NCBI RefSeq assembly: GCF_029945895.1
Contig: NZ_JAQSDL010000104.1
Span: 57,761 to 121,760 of the forward strand
DNA: 64,000 bases
Direction: 5' to 3'
Source of the DNA: Polaromonas sp.
Lineage (GTDB): Bacteria > Pseudomonadota > Gammaproteobacteria > Burkholderiales > Burkholderiaceae_C
The translations under genes and the position numbers were made by a program. Within the stretch, counting starts at the first letter, position 1; every line of letters begins with the position of its first letter. The notes beneath the pieces are model-generated. The model ran no database searches. It was given only the letters and a program-made list of their open reading frames with translations, and had not been told where the DNA came from. Shown piece by piece: positions 1 to 8,923 of this stretch.

Positions 1-1616
1 AGGGTCATGGACTTGATGTTCTGGTCCAGCACGATCAGCTTGCAGGTTTGCGCGTCCACGCCAGTGCTCATGAGTTTGGACGTGGTGGCGATGACCGGGT
101 AATCCTTTTCCGGGTCGATGAAGTTGTCGAGCTCGCGCTTGCCTTCAGGGTTGTCGCCGGTGATTTGTACGACGTAGTTGGGTTTGGTCGCGCAGAGGTC
201 GGCATTGGCGTTGCTGAGCGCCTGGCGCATGCGCGCGGCGTGGTCGATGTCTTCACAGAACACGATGGTCTTGGCCATGCGGTCGGTGGCCTTGAGGTAG
301 GCGGTAATACGGTCTGCCACCACGGCGTCACGCGGCTCCAGCACCAGCTTGCGGTTCATGTCGCGGCCGGTGTAGACGCGGTCTTCGATGATCTGGCCGG
401 TGTTATCCAGCATGCCTGCGGTGGGGCGCCAGCCAAAGGTGTCTTTGTCCAGGTCCACCCGAATGACTTTGTAGGGCGCCAGAAAGCCGTCTTCAATGCC
501 CTGCTTCAAGCTGTAGGTATAAATGGGCTCGCCAAAGTAGAAGGTGTTGGAGATTTCTTTCGTTTCCTTGGGCGTAGCGGTCAGACCCACGTGGGTGGCG
601 CTGTGGAAGTAGGTGAGGATGTCGCGCCAGGCCGAGTCTTCGGACGCGCTGCCGCGATGGCATTCGTCCACCACGATGAGGTCGAAAAAGTCGGGGCTGA
701 ACTGCTTGTAGATGTTGGACGCTTCTTCAGTGCCGGTGACCGCCTGGTAGAGAGAAAGATAAATCTCGTAGCTTTTGTTGACGGCCTTGGTGGTTTTGTC
801 CACCGCCAGGTCCACGTCGTCCGCTTCGATCTGCCCCTGGGCATTGATGCGCTCCACGCCTTTGGCATTCGGACTCAGCTTGGCCATGGCGCCCTTGAAG
901 GGCCGAAAGTCGTTGACCATGGTCTGGTCGATCAGGATGTTGCGGTCGGCCAGAAACAGGATGCGCTTTTTGGCGCCGCTCTTCCACAAGCGCCAGATGA
1001 TCTGGAAGGCCGTGTAGGTTTTGCCGGTGCCGGTGGCCATGACCAGCAGGGCGCGCTGCTGACCAGCGGCAATCGCTTCCACCGTGCGGTTGATGGCGTT
1101 GATCTGGTAGTAGCGCGGTATTTTGCTGGGCGAATAGGCAAAACCTGCGACGCGCTGTACTTCGGGCGTCCAGCCTTTCCACGCGCAATACCGCGCCCAC
1201 AATTCGGCCGGGCTGGGGAATTCGTCGAGCGTGAGGTTTTGTTCCAGAACGCCGGTGGTCAGCGTGGTGTCGCGGAACACAAAGCCGTCGCCGTTGCTGG
1301 TGAAGCTGAAGGGAACCTCAAGCAGCTGCGCATAGTTGATGGCTTGGGCCATGCCGGCGCCCATGGCGTGGTTGTTGTCTTTGGCCTCGATCACGGCCAG
1401 GGGTATGTTGGGCTTCAGGCACAGAACGTAGTCAGCAAACAGAACCGTTGACTTGTCGCGCTGCGCCTTGTTGCCCCTGACCACCACGCGACCGGCCCGC
1501 AGGGGAAACTCGCGATAGATCTGGTCCATGCCGTGCCACCCGGCTTTCTCCATGGCCGGGCGGATGAACTTGTCGCAAATGTCGCTTTCGGAAAGCTTCT
1601 TCTTGTCCACGAGCAT
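1..1616 (-). CDS. hsdR: Type I restriction enzyme subunit R (HsdR), partial
   Basis: Motor and nuclease subunit of a type I restriction-modification complex; it cuts unmethylated DNA after ATP-driven translocation. The reading frame opens at an ATG at 1616 preceded by GGAGGAG and stays open to base 1, so 538 codons are visible and the C-terminus lies outside the window. Order of features: PD-(D/E)XK nuclease signature (D62, E77-A-K79), helicase Walker A (MATGTGKT, 193-200), Walker B as DECH (317-320), and the TATP motif (346-349). The HsdM and HsdS subunits are not in this window; as the frame runs leftward they could lie to the left. The family is certain; which type I subclass is not determined. 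Confidence 0.93.
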   Translation of the reverse strand, partial: MLVDKKKLSESDICDKFIRPAMEKAGWHGMDQIYREFPLRAGRVVVRGNKAQRDKSTVLFADYVLCLKPNIPLAVIEAKDNNHAMGAGMAQAINYAQLLEVPFSFTSNGDGFVFRDTTLTTGVLEQNLTLDEFPSPAELWARYCAWKGWTPEVQRVAGFAYSPSKIPRYYQINAINRTVEAIAAGQQRALLVMATGTGKTYTAFQIIWRLWKSGAKKRILFLADRNILIDQTMVNDFRPFKGAMAKLSPNAKGVERINAQGQIEADDVDLAVDKTTKAVNKSYEIYLSLYQAVTGTEEASNIYKQFSPDFFDLIVVDECHRGSASEDSAWRDILTYFHSATHVGLTATPKETKEISNTFYFGEPIYTYSLKQGIEDGFLAPYKVIRVDLDKDTFGWRPTAGMLDNTGQIIEDRVYTGRDMNRKLVLEPRDAVVADRITAYLKATDRMAKTIVFCEDIDHAARMRQALSNANADLCATKPNYVVQITGDNPEGKRELDNFIDPEKDYPVIATTSKLMSTGVDAQTCKLIVLDQNIKSMT

Positions 1617-1681
1617 CTCCTCCTCCGTTGAGCCTGATTGTCGCCGCAGAACTTGTGCGGTCTGGTTCTTGCGGAATGGCT

Positions 1682-1948
1682 CTAGGAAGGGGCGGTCAGG
1701 CGCTCCAACTGTGCGAGGTAGCGCAGGGCGTGGGTGTTTGCCTGCTCACCGCTTCCGCACATGTCGAGTGAGGCGGTGAGCCCACCACATACCGCCGGCC
1801 GCTCAGGCAGGCCAAAAATGCGGCAGGCATTCGCCTCATCCAGTTGCACGCATCGAACCCCTGCCGGTTTGCCCTGTGGCATGCCGGGGATCGGCGAGCT
1901 GATGGATGGGGCGATGCAGCAGGCGCCGCAGCCAGGTCGGCAATGCAT
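1682..1948 (-). CDS. YkgJ-family cysteine cluster protein (UPF0153)
   Basis: Small protein of 88 residues with the CxxxCxxCC cluster at its N-terminus (C3, C7, C10, C11) and further cysteines at 33, 42, 54 and 63, the pattern of the YkgJ/UPF0153 family, thought to bind zinc or an Fe-S cluster. Molecular function is not known. The ATG at 1948 puts the cluster at the very N-terminus as in homologues; a longer frame upstream lacks the family composition. A copy of the dispersed repeat lies just upstream of this start, so its ribosome site is poor. It ends 65 bases before hsdR on the same strand. Confidence 0.85.
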   Translation of the reverse strand: MHCRPGCGACCIAPSISSPIPGMPQGKPAGVRCVQLDEANACRIFGLPERPAVCGGLTASLDMCGSGEQANTHALRYLAQLERLTAPS

Positions 1949-1958
1949 GTGTGTATTT

Positions 1959-2016
1959 GCTATTAAAAGAGGAGCTCGTGGCGCTGGACTGGCATGGGCT
2001 GGCGGCCGATTTTGTA
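1959..2016 (+). repeat. Dispersed repeat copy 1
   Basis: Matches the pattern GCTAT-N7-(AT)AGCT followed by GGCGC and a distal GGGCT/GGCC block seen in about ten places in the window. It fills the gap between the YkgJ gene and the Bug receptor gene. This copy is more diverged than the others (GGAGCTCGT in place of ATAGCTGCT). Confidence 0.6.
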
Positions 2017-2045
2017 TCAAACCCCGATGTGTCGACAGCGTGGTG

Positions 2046-3056
2046 TCAATCGGGCTTGATCTTCGCACGGGCCACGACGAGCTTCCAGCGTTCCTGTTCG
2101 GTCTTGATGAAGGCGGCGTACTGGGCGGGCGTGTCGCCCACCGGCTGCGCGGTGTCGCCACGCAGGCGCTCGGTGGCCAGCGGGTTGCGCATGGCCTTGG
2201 CGCAGGCTTCGGCAACCCTGTCGATGGCCGCCTGGGGCATGCTGGGTGGTGCGTTCAGGCCGTACCACTGCGTCATTTCGAAACCGGGGTAGCCGCTTTC
2301 TGCCACCGTGGGCACGTCGGGCAATTGCGGCAGGCGCTCCCTGGTGCCGGTGGCAATGCAGCGCAGGCGGCCGGACTTGATGTGCCCGAGGATGGCCGGC
2401 GCGCCGACGCTGGCGGCATCGAGCCGTCCGGCCAGCAGGTCGGTCAGTTGCGGGCCGGTGCCGCGGTAGGGCACATGCAGCACAAAAATATTCGCCGCCA
2501 TCTTGAGGTACTCGAACGCGAGATGGCCGGCGCTGCCGTTGCCGGCCGAGCCGTAGTTGAGCTGGCCCGGTTTGGCCTTGGCCAGAGCGATGAATTCCCT
2601 GAGGTTTTTGGCCGGCACGTCGCTGTTGACCACGTACAGACTGGGCACCTTGGCGAGCAGCGAGATCGGGCGGAAATCGCGGTTGGTGTCGAAAGGCAGT
2701 TTGTCGAAGATGTACGGGTTCACCGCCAGCGTGCCGATGTGGCCCAGGATCATGCTGTGGCCGTCGGTGCTGGCGGCGCACTCCTGCATTGCAATGTTGC
2801 CGCTGGCGCCGGGCTTGTTTTCGACAAATACGTTCTGGCCCAGGCTCTTGCTGATTTCACCGGCGGCCGAACGCGCCACGATCTCCGAGCTGCCGCCCGG
2901 TGCGAAAGGCACCAGCAGGCGAATCGGCTTGGTGGGCCAGGCGGCTTGGGCGTGAGCGCTGCTCCACAAACCAGGGAAGGCCGTGGCCGCGACCAGCGCA
3001 GCGCTGGTACGCAAACCGGACTGAAGCGCGCTGCGGCGGGAGGGGGGTGTGTTCAT
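2046..3056 (-). CDS. Tripartite tricarboxylate transporter substrate-binding protein (Bug/TctC family)
   Basis: Periplasmic solute receptor of 336 residues. The N-terminus has a twin-arginine-like SRRSALQ sequence (6-12), a hydrophobic stretch and a cleavage site near AHAQ-A (about 37), then the Bug signature [16 protein letters not shown] and a [10 protein letters not shown] segment. Bug proteins bind carboxylates or aromatic acids and are abundant in Comamonadaceae and Burkholderiales, most of them without cognate TctA/TctB genes nearby. That is the case here: no TctAB genes are adjacent, so the ligand cannot be inferred. Confidence 0.93.
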   Translation of the reverse strand: MNTPPSRRSALQSGLRTSAALVAATAFPGLWSSAHAQAAWPTKPIRLLVPFAPGGSSEIVARSAAGEISKSLGQNVFVENKPGASGNIAMQECAASTDGHSMILGHIGTLAVNPYIFDKLPFDTNRDFRPISLLAKVPSLYVVNSDVPAKNLREFIALAKAKPGQLNYGSAGNGSAGHLAFEYLKMAANIFVLHVPYRGTGPQLTDLLAGRLDAASVGAPAILGHIKSGRLRCIATGTRERLPQLPDVPTVAESGYPGFEMTQWYGLNAPPSMPQAAIDRVAEACAKAMRNPLATERLRGDTAQPVGDTPAQYAAFIKTEQERWKLVVARAKIKPD

Positions 3057-3142
3057 TCGGGCCTCGGTGGGTGGGATGCAGAGGCATTGACTATAGAGGC
3101 CCGGTTACGCGGCCGGCTAGGGATTTGCCAGCACCGGCAAAG

Positions 3143-3721
3143 TCAATGCGACAGGCGCCCGGCTGCAAAAAGAACCTGGTCGATCACCGCCTGCACGCTG
3201 CCGCGGTGTTTCTCGTTGACGAGCTGGCCCTGCGCATCAAAGGCATCGCCGGCATGGCCCAGTGCAAAGGCCTGGGGCGCAACCCAGCACTGCGCATTGA
3301 GCAGCAGCGGCGCCAGGTGGCTTTGCGAGCGCAGGCCGCCCAGGGCGCCGGGCGAGGCGCTGAGCATGCCCACGACCTTGCCGCTGAAGGACTTGAAGCC
3401 GTCCTGCCAGGCCGGGTCACTTTTGACCGGGCTGGAGACCCAGTCGATGGTGTTCTTGAGCAGGGCGGTGTAGCTGCCGTTGTATTCGGGCGAGCAGATG
3501 ATCCAGGCCGGGTGCTCGAACATCAGCTGCTTGAGCTTCATCACGTCGGCCGGTGTGCCTCTGGCTTCGAGGTCGGCGTTGTACATCGGGATGTCGAAGT
3601 CGGCCAGCTCGAGGTGGGTGACTTCGGCGCCAGCTGCGCGCGCCAGATCGGCGGCCGCATGGGCCAGCTTGCGGTTGAAAGAGGCGAGCCGGGTGCTGCC
3701 GGCGACGATGAGAAGTTTCAT
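3143..3721 (-). CDS. NADPH-dependent FMN reductase family protein
   Basis: Flavodoxin-like oxidoreductase of 192 residues. The FMN-phosphate loop GSTRLASFN is at 8-16 and the family motif SPEYNGSY at 77-84; the length fits NADPH-dependent FMN/quinone/azo reductases such as ChrR or YieF. The frame remains open far upstream, but the ATG at 3721 puts the beta-strand MKLLIVAGSTR at the N-terminus as in all homologues. It is divergent from mnmG and upstream of the Bug gene on the same strand (86 bases away). Physiological electron acceptor unknown. Confidence 0.9.
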   Translation of the reverse strand: MKLLIVAGSTRLASFNRKLAHAAADLARAAGAEVTHLELADFDIPMYNADLEARGTPADVMKLKQLMFEHPAWIICSPEYNGSYTALLKNTIDWVSSPVKSDPAWQDGFKSFSGKVVGMLSASPGALGGLRSQSHLAPLLLNAQCWVAPQAFALGHAGDAFDAQGQLVNEKHRGSVQAVIDQVLFAAGRLSH

Positions 3722-4051
3722 GCCCCTATTGTGCTTGTGCGCCGGTGCCTTCGCCCTCTTTCCGGGCTGGGCGCCCCTGTCGCCATGTTTTATTGGCCAT
3801 TTTGGGCGGGAGCCCTTATGCAGCAAGCGCCGACAGCTATCAAAAGCATAGCAATTCATGGACCTTGCTGATAGAAGGAGTGGCATGGGTCTTGTTGGGG
3901 ACCGGCAGCACAAAAAAGAGGCACCCCTGATAAAATCATGCTTTTCGTCCTGTGAAAGCGGCAAGCTGTTTGCTGACTTCTCCGGCCCGGCCGGTCTTTT
4001 GCAGGGCGCGCAGGCATCTCGCCTGACGACCGCTTTATTGAAGGAGGCGTG
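3722..4051. other. Divergent intergenic region with repeat copy 2 and likely mnmG promoter
   Basis: 330 bases between the flavin reductase and mnmG. It holds a dispersed repeat copy (3793-3853) and a TAAAAT hexamer at 3931-3936 that is a plausible -10 for mnmG, leaving a leader of about 110 bases. I looked for DnaA boxes because mnmG often lies near oriC and saw no TTATCCACA-like cluster. Confidence 0.5.
3793..3853 (-). repeat. Dispersed repeat copy 2
   Basis: Reverse orientation: AGCCCTTATGCAGCAAGCGC then AGCTAT-N6-ATAGC, the complement of the ATAGCTGCTTGCGC...AAGGGCT core. Confidence 0.8.
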
Positions 4052-6055
4052 ATGCACTCGCCTTATGTATATCCGCAAGAATTTGACGTGATCGTGGTCG
4101 GTGGCGGCCATGCCGGCACCGAGGCCGCGCTGGCTGCTGCCCGCATGGGCTGCAAGACCTTGCTGCTCTCGCACAACATCGAGACCCTGGGCCAGATGAG
4201 CTGCAACCCCTCGATCGGCGGCATCGGCAAGGGCCACCTGGTCAAGGAGGTGGACGCCATGGGCGGCGCGATGGCGCTGGCCACCGACGAAGGCGGCATC
4301 CAGTTCCGCATCCTCAACAGCTCCAAGGGCCCGGCGGTGCGCGCCACGCGGGCGCAGGCGGACCGCATTCTGTACAAGGCCGCGATCCGCCGCAGGCTGG
4401 AAAACCAGCCCAACCTCTGGCTGTTCCAGCAGGCCGTCGATGACCTGATGGTCGAGGGCGACCGGGTTGTCGGGGCGGTGACGCAGGTTGGCATCCGGTT
4501 CCGCTCGCGCACCGTGGTGCTGACGGCCGGCACGTTTCTGGACGGCAAGATCCATGTGGGCCTGCAGAACTATTCGGCGGGCAGGGCGGGTGATCCGCCG
4601 GCGGTCTCGCTGAGCGCACGGCTTAAAGAGCTCAAGCTGCCGCAGGGCCGGCTGAAAACCGGCACACCGCCGCGTATCGACGGGCGCAGCATCGATTTCA
4701 GCAAATGCACGGTGCAGCCGGGCGACGGCATGCCGGGCGGCACGCCCGGGCCGGTGCCGGTGTTCAGCTTCATGGGTGGGCGTATTCAGCACCCTCAGCA
4801 GATGCCCTGCTGGATCACGCACACCAACGAGCGCACCCACGAGATCATCCGCTCGGGCTTTGACCGCAGCCCCATGTTCACCGGCAAGATCGACGGGGTC
4901 GGCCCGCGTTACTGCCCGAGTGTGGAAGACAAGATCAACCGTTTTGCCGGCAAGGAAAGCCACCAGATTTTCCTCGAGCCCGAGGGTTTGACGACCCATG
5001 AGATTTACCCCAATGGCATTTCAACCAGCTTGCCGTTTGACATCCAGTACGACCTGGTGCGCTCCATGGCCGGCATGGAAAACGCCCACATCCTGCGCCC
5101 CGGCTACGCCATCGAATACGACTATTTCGACCCACGCGCGCTGAAAACCAGCTTTGAAACCCGGTCCATCGGCGGCCTGTTTTTTGCCGGGCAGATCAAC
5201 GGGACCACGGGTTACGAGGAAGCGGCGGCTCAGGGCATGTTTGCCGGCATCAATGCCGCGCTGCAATGCCAGGGGAAAGAAGCCTGGCTGCCGCGGCGCG
5301 ACGAAGCCTATCTGGGCGTGTTGGTGGACGACCTGATCACCAAGGGCGTGACTGAGCCTTACCGCATGTTCACCAGCCGAGCCGAGTTCCGCCTGATGCT
5401 GCGCGAAGACAATGCCGACATGCGCCTGACCGAAAAGGGCAGGGAGCTGGGCCTGGTGGACGATGCCCGCTGGGACGCCTTCAACCGCAAGCGCGACGCT
5501 GTTTCACGTGAAACAGAACGCCTGCGCTCCGTCTGGGTCAACCCGCGCAGCCTGCCTCTGGCTGAGGCTGAGCGCGTGCTGGGCAAAGCCATCGAACGTG
5601 AGTACACCTTGCTCGACCTGCTGCGCCGCCCCGACGTGAACTACGCCGCGCTGATGTCGCTGGATGGCGGCAAGTATGCGAATGCCGAACTGGCGCCGCC
5701 CGCCGAGGGTGTTTCACGTGAAACAGAAGCGGCCGACATGGCGGCCAGCGTGATCGAGCAGATCGAGATTGCCGTCAAATACGCCGGGTACATCGACCTG
5801 CAGAAGACGGAAGTGGAGCGTGCCTCGCACTACGAAAACCTCAAGTTGCCGGCTGATCTGGATTACCTGCAGGTTTCGGCCCTGAGTTTCGAGGCGCGGC
5901 AAACCCTGGCCAAACACCGGCCCGAAACGCTGGGGCTGGCCTCGCGCATCTCCGGCATCACGCCGGCGACCGTGTCGCTGCTGATGGTGCACCTGAAGAA
6001 GAACCTCTGGAAAAACACGGTTCCCCTCAAACCTGCCGAACAAGCCGAAGCCTGA
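4052..6055 (+). CDS. mnmG: tRNA uridine-5-carboxymethylaminomethyl(34) synthesis enzyme MnmG (GidA)
   Basis: FAD protein that with MnmE modifies the wobble uridine of several tRNAs. 667 residues, slightly longer than the usual 620-640. Features: FAD dinucleotide fold VVGGGHAG (15-22), [19 protein letters not shown], and the conserved [19 protein letters not shown] region. The ATG at 4052 is chosen over the GTG at 4049 because AAGGAGG (4041-4047) is correctly spaced only for the ATG. Two ParB-binding sites lie inside the gene (5500-5515, 5710-5725) and both translate to VSRETE in frame, in the region where extra length would be tolerated. The stop overlaps the rsmG start (TGATG). Confidence 0.97.
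   Translation: MHSPYVYPQEFDVIVVGGGHAGTEAALAAARMGCKTLLLSHNIETLGQMSCNPSIGGIGKGHLVKEVDAMGGAMALATDEGGIQFRILNSSKGPAVRATRAQADRILYKAAIRRRLENQPNLWLFQQAVDDLMVEGDRVVGAVTQVGIRFRSRTVVLTAGTFLDGKIHVGLQNYSAGRAGDPPAVSLSARLKELKLPQGRLKTGTPPRIDGRSIDFSKCTVQPGDGMPGGTPGPVPVFSFMGGRIQHPQQMPCWITHTNERTHEIIRSGFDRSPMFTGKIDGVGPRYCPSVEDKINRFAGKESHQIFLEPEGLTTHEIYPNGISTSLPFDIQYDLVRSMAGMENAHILRPGYAIEYDYFDPRALKTSFETRSIGGLFFAGQINGTTGYEEAAAQGMFAGINAALQCQGKEAWLPRRDEAYLGVLVDDLITKGVTEPYRMFTSRAEFRLMLREDNADMRLTEKGRELGLVDDARWDAFNRKRDAVSRETERLRSVWVNPRSLPLAEAERVLGKAIEREYTLLDLLRRPDVNYAALMSLDGGKYANAELAPPAEGVSRETEAADMAASVIEQIEIAVKYAGYIDLQKTEVERASHYENLKLPADLDYLQVSALSFEARQTLAKHRPETLGLASRISGITPATVSLLMVHLKKNLWKNTVPLKPAEQAEA
5500..5515. promoter_or_regulatory. 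parS site 1
   Basis: Perfect 16-base palindrome TGTTTCACGTGAAACA, identical to the widely conserved bacterial chromosomal parS sequence bound by ParB. It sits inside mnmG, about 3.4 kb before parB. Confidence 0.93.
5710..5725. promoter_or_regulatory. parS site 2
   Basis: Second perfect TGTTTCACGTGAAACA inside mnmG, 210 bases (start to start) from site 1. It encodes the same residues (VSRETE) in the same frame as site 1. Confidence 0.93.
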
Positions 6056-6714
6056 TGCGCAGCGGCGAACAGGATTTGCGCGCCGGCCTGAAGGCGCTTC
6101 AGCTGGATCTGAACGATCATCACGTCGGGCAGTTGCTGGATTACCTGGACCTGATTGCCAAATGGACCAAGGTCTACAACCTGACGGCCGTGCGCGATCC
6201 GGTGGAAATGATGACGCATCACCTGCTCGACAGCCTGGCGGCCATCGGGCCGCTGCGGCGTCATTTGCAGCAGGCCGGATTGGGGGAGGGTGCCACCCTG
6301 CTGGACGTTGGCTCCGGCGCTGGTTTGCCGGGGGTGGTCATTGCTGTGTGTTGCCCGGCCGTGGCCGTGACCTGCGTGGACACGGTGGCCAAAAAAGCCG
6401 CGTTTATCAAGCAGGCGGCACTGGCCCTGAAGTTGCCCAACCTGACCGGCCTGCATGCGCGGGTGGAAACGATCGCCCAACCTTTTGACGTGATCTGCGC
6501 GCGCGCTTTTGCTTCGCTGGCCGATTTCACCCAATGGTCGGCCGGGGCGCTGGCGCCGCACGGCGTCTGGATGGCCATGAAAGGCAAACACCCGGCGGAC
6601 GAAATGACCGCACTGCCAGCCACGGTCGAGGTGTTTCACGTGGAACAACTGGTCGTGCCCGGGCTGGACGCTGAGCGCTGCTTGCTCTGGCTGCGACCTA
6701 AAACAGCGGTTTAA
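6055..6714 (+). CDS. rsmG: 16S rRNA (guanine(527)-N7)-methyltransferase RsmG (GidB)
   Basis: Methylates G527 of 16S rRNA with S-adenosylmethionine; its loss is known to give low-level streptomycin resistance. 219 residues, normal length. The SAM-binding motif DVGSGAGLPG is at 84-93 and the N-terminal YNLTAVRDPVEMMTHHLLDS family signature is intact. The start codon overlaps the mnmG stop by one base, so translation is coupled. A third, one-mismatch parS lies in the 3' part of the gene (6632-6647). Confidence 0.96.
   Translation: MRSGEQDLRAGLKALQLDLNDHHVGQLLDYLDLIAKWTKVYNLTAVRDPVEMMTHHLLDSLAAIGPLRRHLQQAGLGEGATLLDVGSGAGLPGVVIAVCCPAVAVTCVDTVAKKAAFIKQAALALKLPNLTGLHARVETIAQPFDVICARAFASLADFTQWSAGALAPHGVWMAMKGKHPADEMTALPATVEVFHVEQLVVPGLDAERCLLWLRPKTAV
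6632..6647. promoter_or_regulatory. parS site 3 (one mismatch)
   Basis: TGTTTCACGTGGAACA differs from the parS palindrome at one position in the right arm. It lies in rsmG, within 1.15 kb of the two perfect sites, so the three form a cluster. Confidence 0.8.
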
Positions 6715-6822
6715 TCCGTCGCCCGGACGAAAAAGCTGCACATCCGGCGCCGATCACGGGTGCCGGTGGCTTTTCGGCCTGTGTGCTGACGTAAACTCAA
6801 AACCCTGTTTCCGGAGGTTTCC

Positions 6823-7458
6823 ATGTTGGGTTCATTTGTCGCATCGACCGGGATAGCCGATTACGGCGCTTTTGTTGTCGCCATCCTTGTTTTTCTGCTG
6901 ATTCCCGGCCCCGGCAACCTGGCCCTGATCACCTCCACCAGCAAGGGCGGCATCACCGGCGGACTCGGCGCCACTTTCGGCGTGATCGCCGGCGACCAGG
7001 TGTTGCTCTGGGCCGCCGTGGCCGGTGTGTCGGCGGTGATGGCGGCTTACCCGACGGCCTTTCATGCGGTGCAGTGGGCCGGGGCGGCGTACCTCGCCTG
7101 GCTCGGCTTCAAGATGCTGCTGGCCAAGGCCGGCGATGCGCCCATCCTGCAGATCAAGCCGCGCCATTACTTCCGCCAAACCCTCCTGATCACCCTGCTT
7201 AACCCCAAGGCCATCGTTTTCTACATGGCCTTCTTTCCCCTGTTTGTGGATCCGGCCCGGCACCAGGGACTGACCACCTTTGCCGTCATGGCCGCCACCA
7301 TTGCGGGGCTGACCTTTCTGTACGGCCTGAGCTCGGTGCTGATCACCTACTTTCTGGCCGCGCGTATCCGCGCCAACCCCAAGATTTCCGCGGTGCTGAA
7401 CAAGGCGGCCGGCGTGTTTTTGATCGGCTTCGGCATCAAGCTGGCCATCTCCAAGTAA
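6823..7458 (+). CDS. LysE family amino-acid exporter (RhtB type)
   Basis: Inner-membrane exporter of 211 residues with six predicted hydrophobic segments and the family signature LLIPGPGNLALITSTSKGG near residues 24-43, plus LLNPKAIVFYMAFFP near the middle. LysE/RhtB proteins export amino acids or their analogues; the substrate here cannot be read from sequence. A strong CGGAGG ribosome site lies just before the ATG. It lies between rsmG and parA, a position not required by either system. Confidence 0.9.
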   Translation: MLGSFVASTGIADYGAFVVAILVFLLIPGPGNLALITSTSKGGITGGLGATFGVIAGDQVLLWAAVAGVSAVMAAYPTAFHAVQWAGAAYLAWLGFKMLLAKAGDAPILQIKPRHYFRQTLLITLLNPKAIVFYMAFFPLFVDPARHQGLTTFAVMAATIAGLTFLYGLSSVLITYFLAARIRANPKISAVLNKAAGVFLIGFGIKLAISK

Positions 7459-7489
7459 CCCTTCCGATCTCCAGAACCCAAAGAACAAC

Positions 7490-8260
7490 ATGGCCAAAAT
7501 ATTCTGCGTTGCCAACCAAAAGGGCGGGGTGGGCAAAACCACCACCACGGTCAATCTGGCGGCGGGGCTGGCCAAGGTCGGTCAGCGCGTGCTGATGATT
7601 GACCTGGACCCGCAGGGCAATGCCACCATGGGGTCGGGCGTGGACAAACGCAAGCTCGAGCTCACGGTGTATGACGTGCTGCTCGAATCCGCCTCGGTGC
7701 TGGAAGCGCGGGTGCGTAGCGAGAAGTGCGGCTACGACGTGCTCGGCGCCAACCGCGAACTGGCCGGCGCCGAGGTCGAGCTGGTCGATGTCGAGCGCCG
7801 CGAGAAGCGGCTCAAGCTGGCGCTGGCGGATGTCGGCGAGCACTACGACTTTGTGCTGATCGACTGCCCGCCCTCGCTGTCGATGCTGACGCTCAACGGC
7901 CTGTGCTGCGCCCACGGCGTGATCGTGCCCATGCAGTGCGAGTACTTTGCGCTGGAAGGCCTGACGGATCTGGTCAACACCATCAAGCAGGTGCACGCCA
8001 ACCTCAACAAGGACCTGGCCATCATCGGCCTGCTGCGTGTCATGTTCGATCCGCGCATCACCCTGCAGCAGCAGGTCAGCGACCAGCTCAAGGAGCATTT
8101 CGGCGACAAGGTGTTCAACACCGTGATCCCGCGCAATGTGCGGCTGGCCGAAGCGCCGAGTTACGGCCTGCCCGGCGTTGTGTTTGACCCGGCCTCCAAG
8201 GGCGCGCAGGCTTTTGTGGCCTTTGCTGAAGAGATGGTGCAGCGCATCAAGGCCATGTGA
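7490..8260 (+). CDS. parA: Chromosome partitioning ATPase ParA (Soj)
   Basis: Deviant Walker-type ATPase that forms ATP-dependent DNA-bound dimers and moves ParB-parS complexes to opposite cell regions. 256 residues. Deviant Walker A KGGVGKTT with signature lysine at 11-18, Walker A' LIDLDPQGNAT, Walker B LIDCPPSL. The short form without an N-terminal HTH is typical of chromosomal Soj proteins. It starts 31 bases after lysE and is separated from parB by a hydrolase gene and a repeat. Confidence 0.96.
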   Translation: MAKIFCVANQKGGVGKTTTTVNLAAGLAKVGQRVLMIDLDPQGNATMGSGVDKRKLELTVYDVLLESASVLEARVRSEKCGYDVLGANRELAGAEVELVDVERREKRLKLALADVGEHYDFVLIDCPPSLSMLTLNGLCCAHGVIVPMQCEYFALEGLTDLVNTIKQVHANLNKDLAIIGLLRVMFDPRITLQQQVSDQLKEHFGDKVFNTVIPRNVRLAEAPSYGLPGVVFDPASKGAQAFVAFAEEMVQRIKAM

Positions 8261-8276
8261 GCGCAAGTTGCAGGCC

Positions 8277-8332
8277 AAATCGGGCCCTAGCCCTTATCCA
8301 GCAAGCGCCAGCAGCTCCTGAAACAATAGCAA
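8277..8332 (-). repeat. Dispersed repeat copy 3
   Basis: Reverse-orientation copy: TAGCCCTTATCCAGCAAGCGC, AGCAGCT, spacer, AATAGC. It occupies the gap between parA and the hydrolase gene. Confidence 0.75.
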
Positions 8333-8347
8333 ATTGATCATTGGTCG

Positions 8348-8899
8348 ATGAAACCTTCAAACATCCTGATTCTTCCCGGCTGGCAAAACAGCGGCCCCGG
8401 CCACTGGCAGAGCCTGTGGGAATCCGCGCATGGCTACCAGCGCGTCGAGCAGCACGACTGGATGCAGCCGCTGCGCGGCGACTGGATCGCCCGGCTCGAG
8501 GACGTGGTGCTGGACGCCGACGAGCCGGTTGTGCTGGTGGCGCACAGTCTGGGCTGCATGCTGACTGCCGCCTGGGCCGCGCATTCCCGCAACACGCGCC
8601 GGGTCAAGGCGGCGCTGCTGGTGGCGCCGCCCGACGTGGACCGCGAGGAAGTGCGGCAGATGCTGACCAGCTGGGCGCCGGTGCCTCTGCAGACCTTGCC
8701 GTTCGTGTCAGCCGTGCTGGCCAGCAGCCGCGACCCCTATTGCCGCCCCGACCGCGCGCGTGAATTCGCCGCCGCCTGGGGCTCGGAGTTTGTCGATGTG
8801 GGGCCGCTGGGCCACCTCAACGCCGACAGCGGACTGGGCGACTGGCCCGAGGCCCATCAAAAACTGCAGGCGCTGATGCACAGCGCTCCTGCCTCCTGA
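8348..8899 (+). CDS. RBBP9/YdeN family alpha/beta hydrolase
   Basis: Serine hydrolase of 183 residues. N-terminal ILPGWQNSGPGHWQSLWE is the hallmark of the YdeN/RBBP9 family; the nucleophile elbow is AHSLG with S67, and D129 and H156 complete a probable triad. Substrate unknown. It sits between parA and parB, 24 bases before parB on the same strand, so it is likely cotranscribed with parB. No partition role is known for this family; the association may be only positional. Confidence 0.85.
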   Translation: MKPSNILILPGWQNSGPGHWQSLWESAHGYQRVEQHDWMQPLRGDWIARLEDVVLDADEPVVLVAHSLGCMLTAAWAAHSRNTRRVKAALLVAPPDVDREEVRQMLTSWAPVPLQTLPFVSAVLASSRDPYCRPDRAREFAAAWGSEFVDVGPLGHLNADSGLGDWPEAHQKLQALMHSAPAS

Positions 8900-8923
8900 A
8901 TTCATACGAAAGACAGAACAACC

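Noticed and set aside
48..1451. 467-codon rightward frame opposite hsdR
   Set aside because: It is antisense to an open frame with intact nuclease and helicase motifs; the rightward translation has no recognisable motif.
3722..4051. Replication origin next to mnmG
   Set aside because: mnmG and parAB suggest closeness to oriC, but there are no DnaA boxes or AT-rich unwinding element here.
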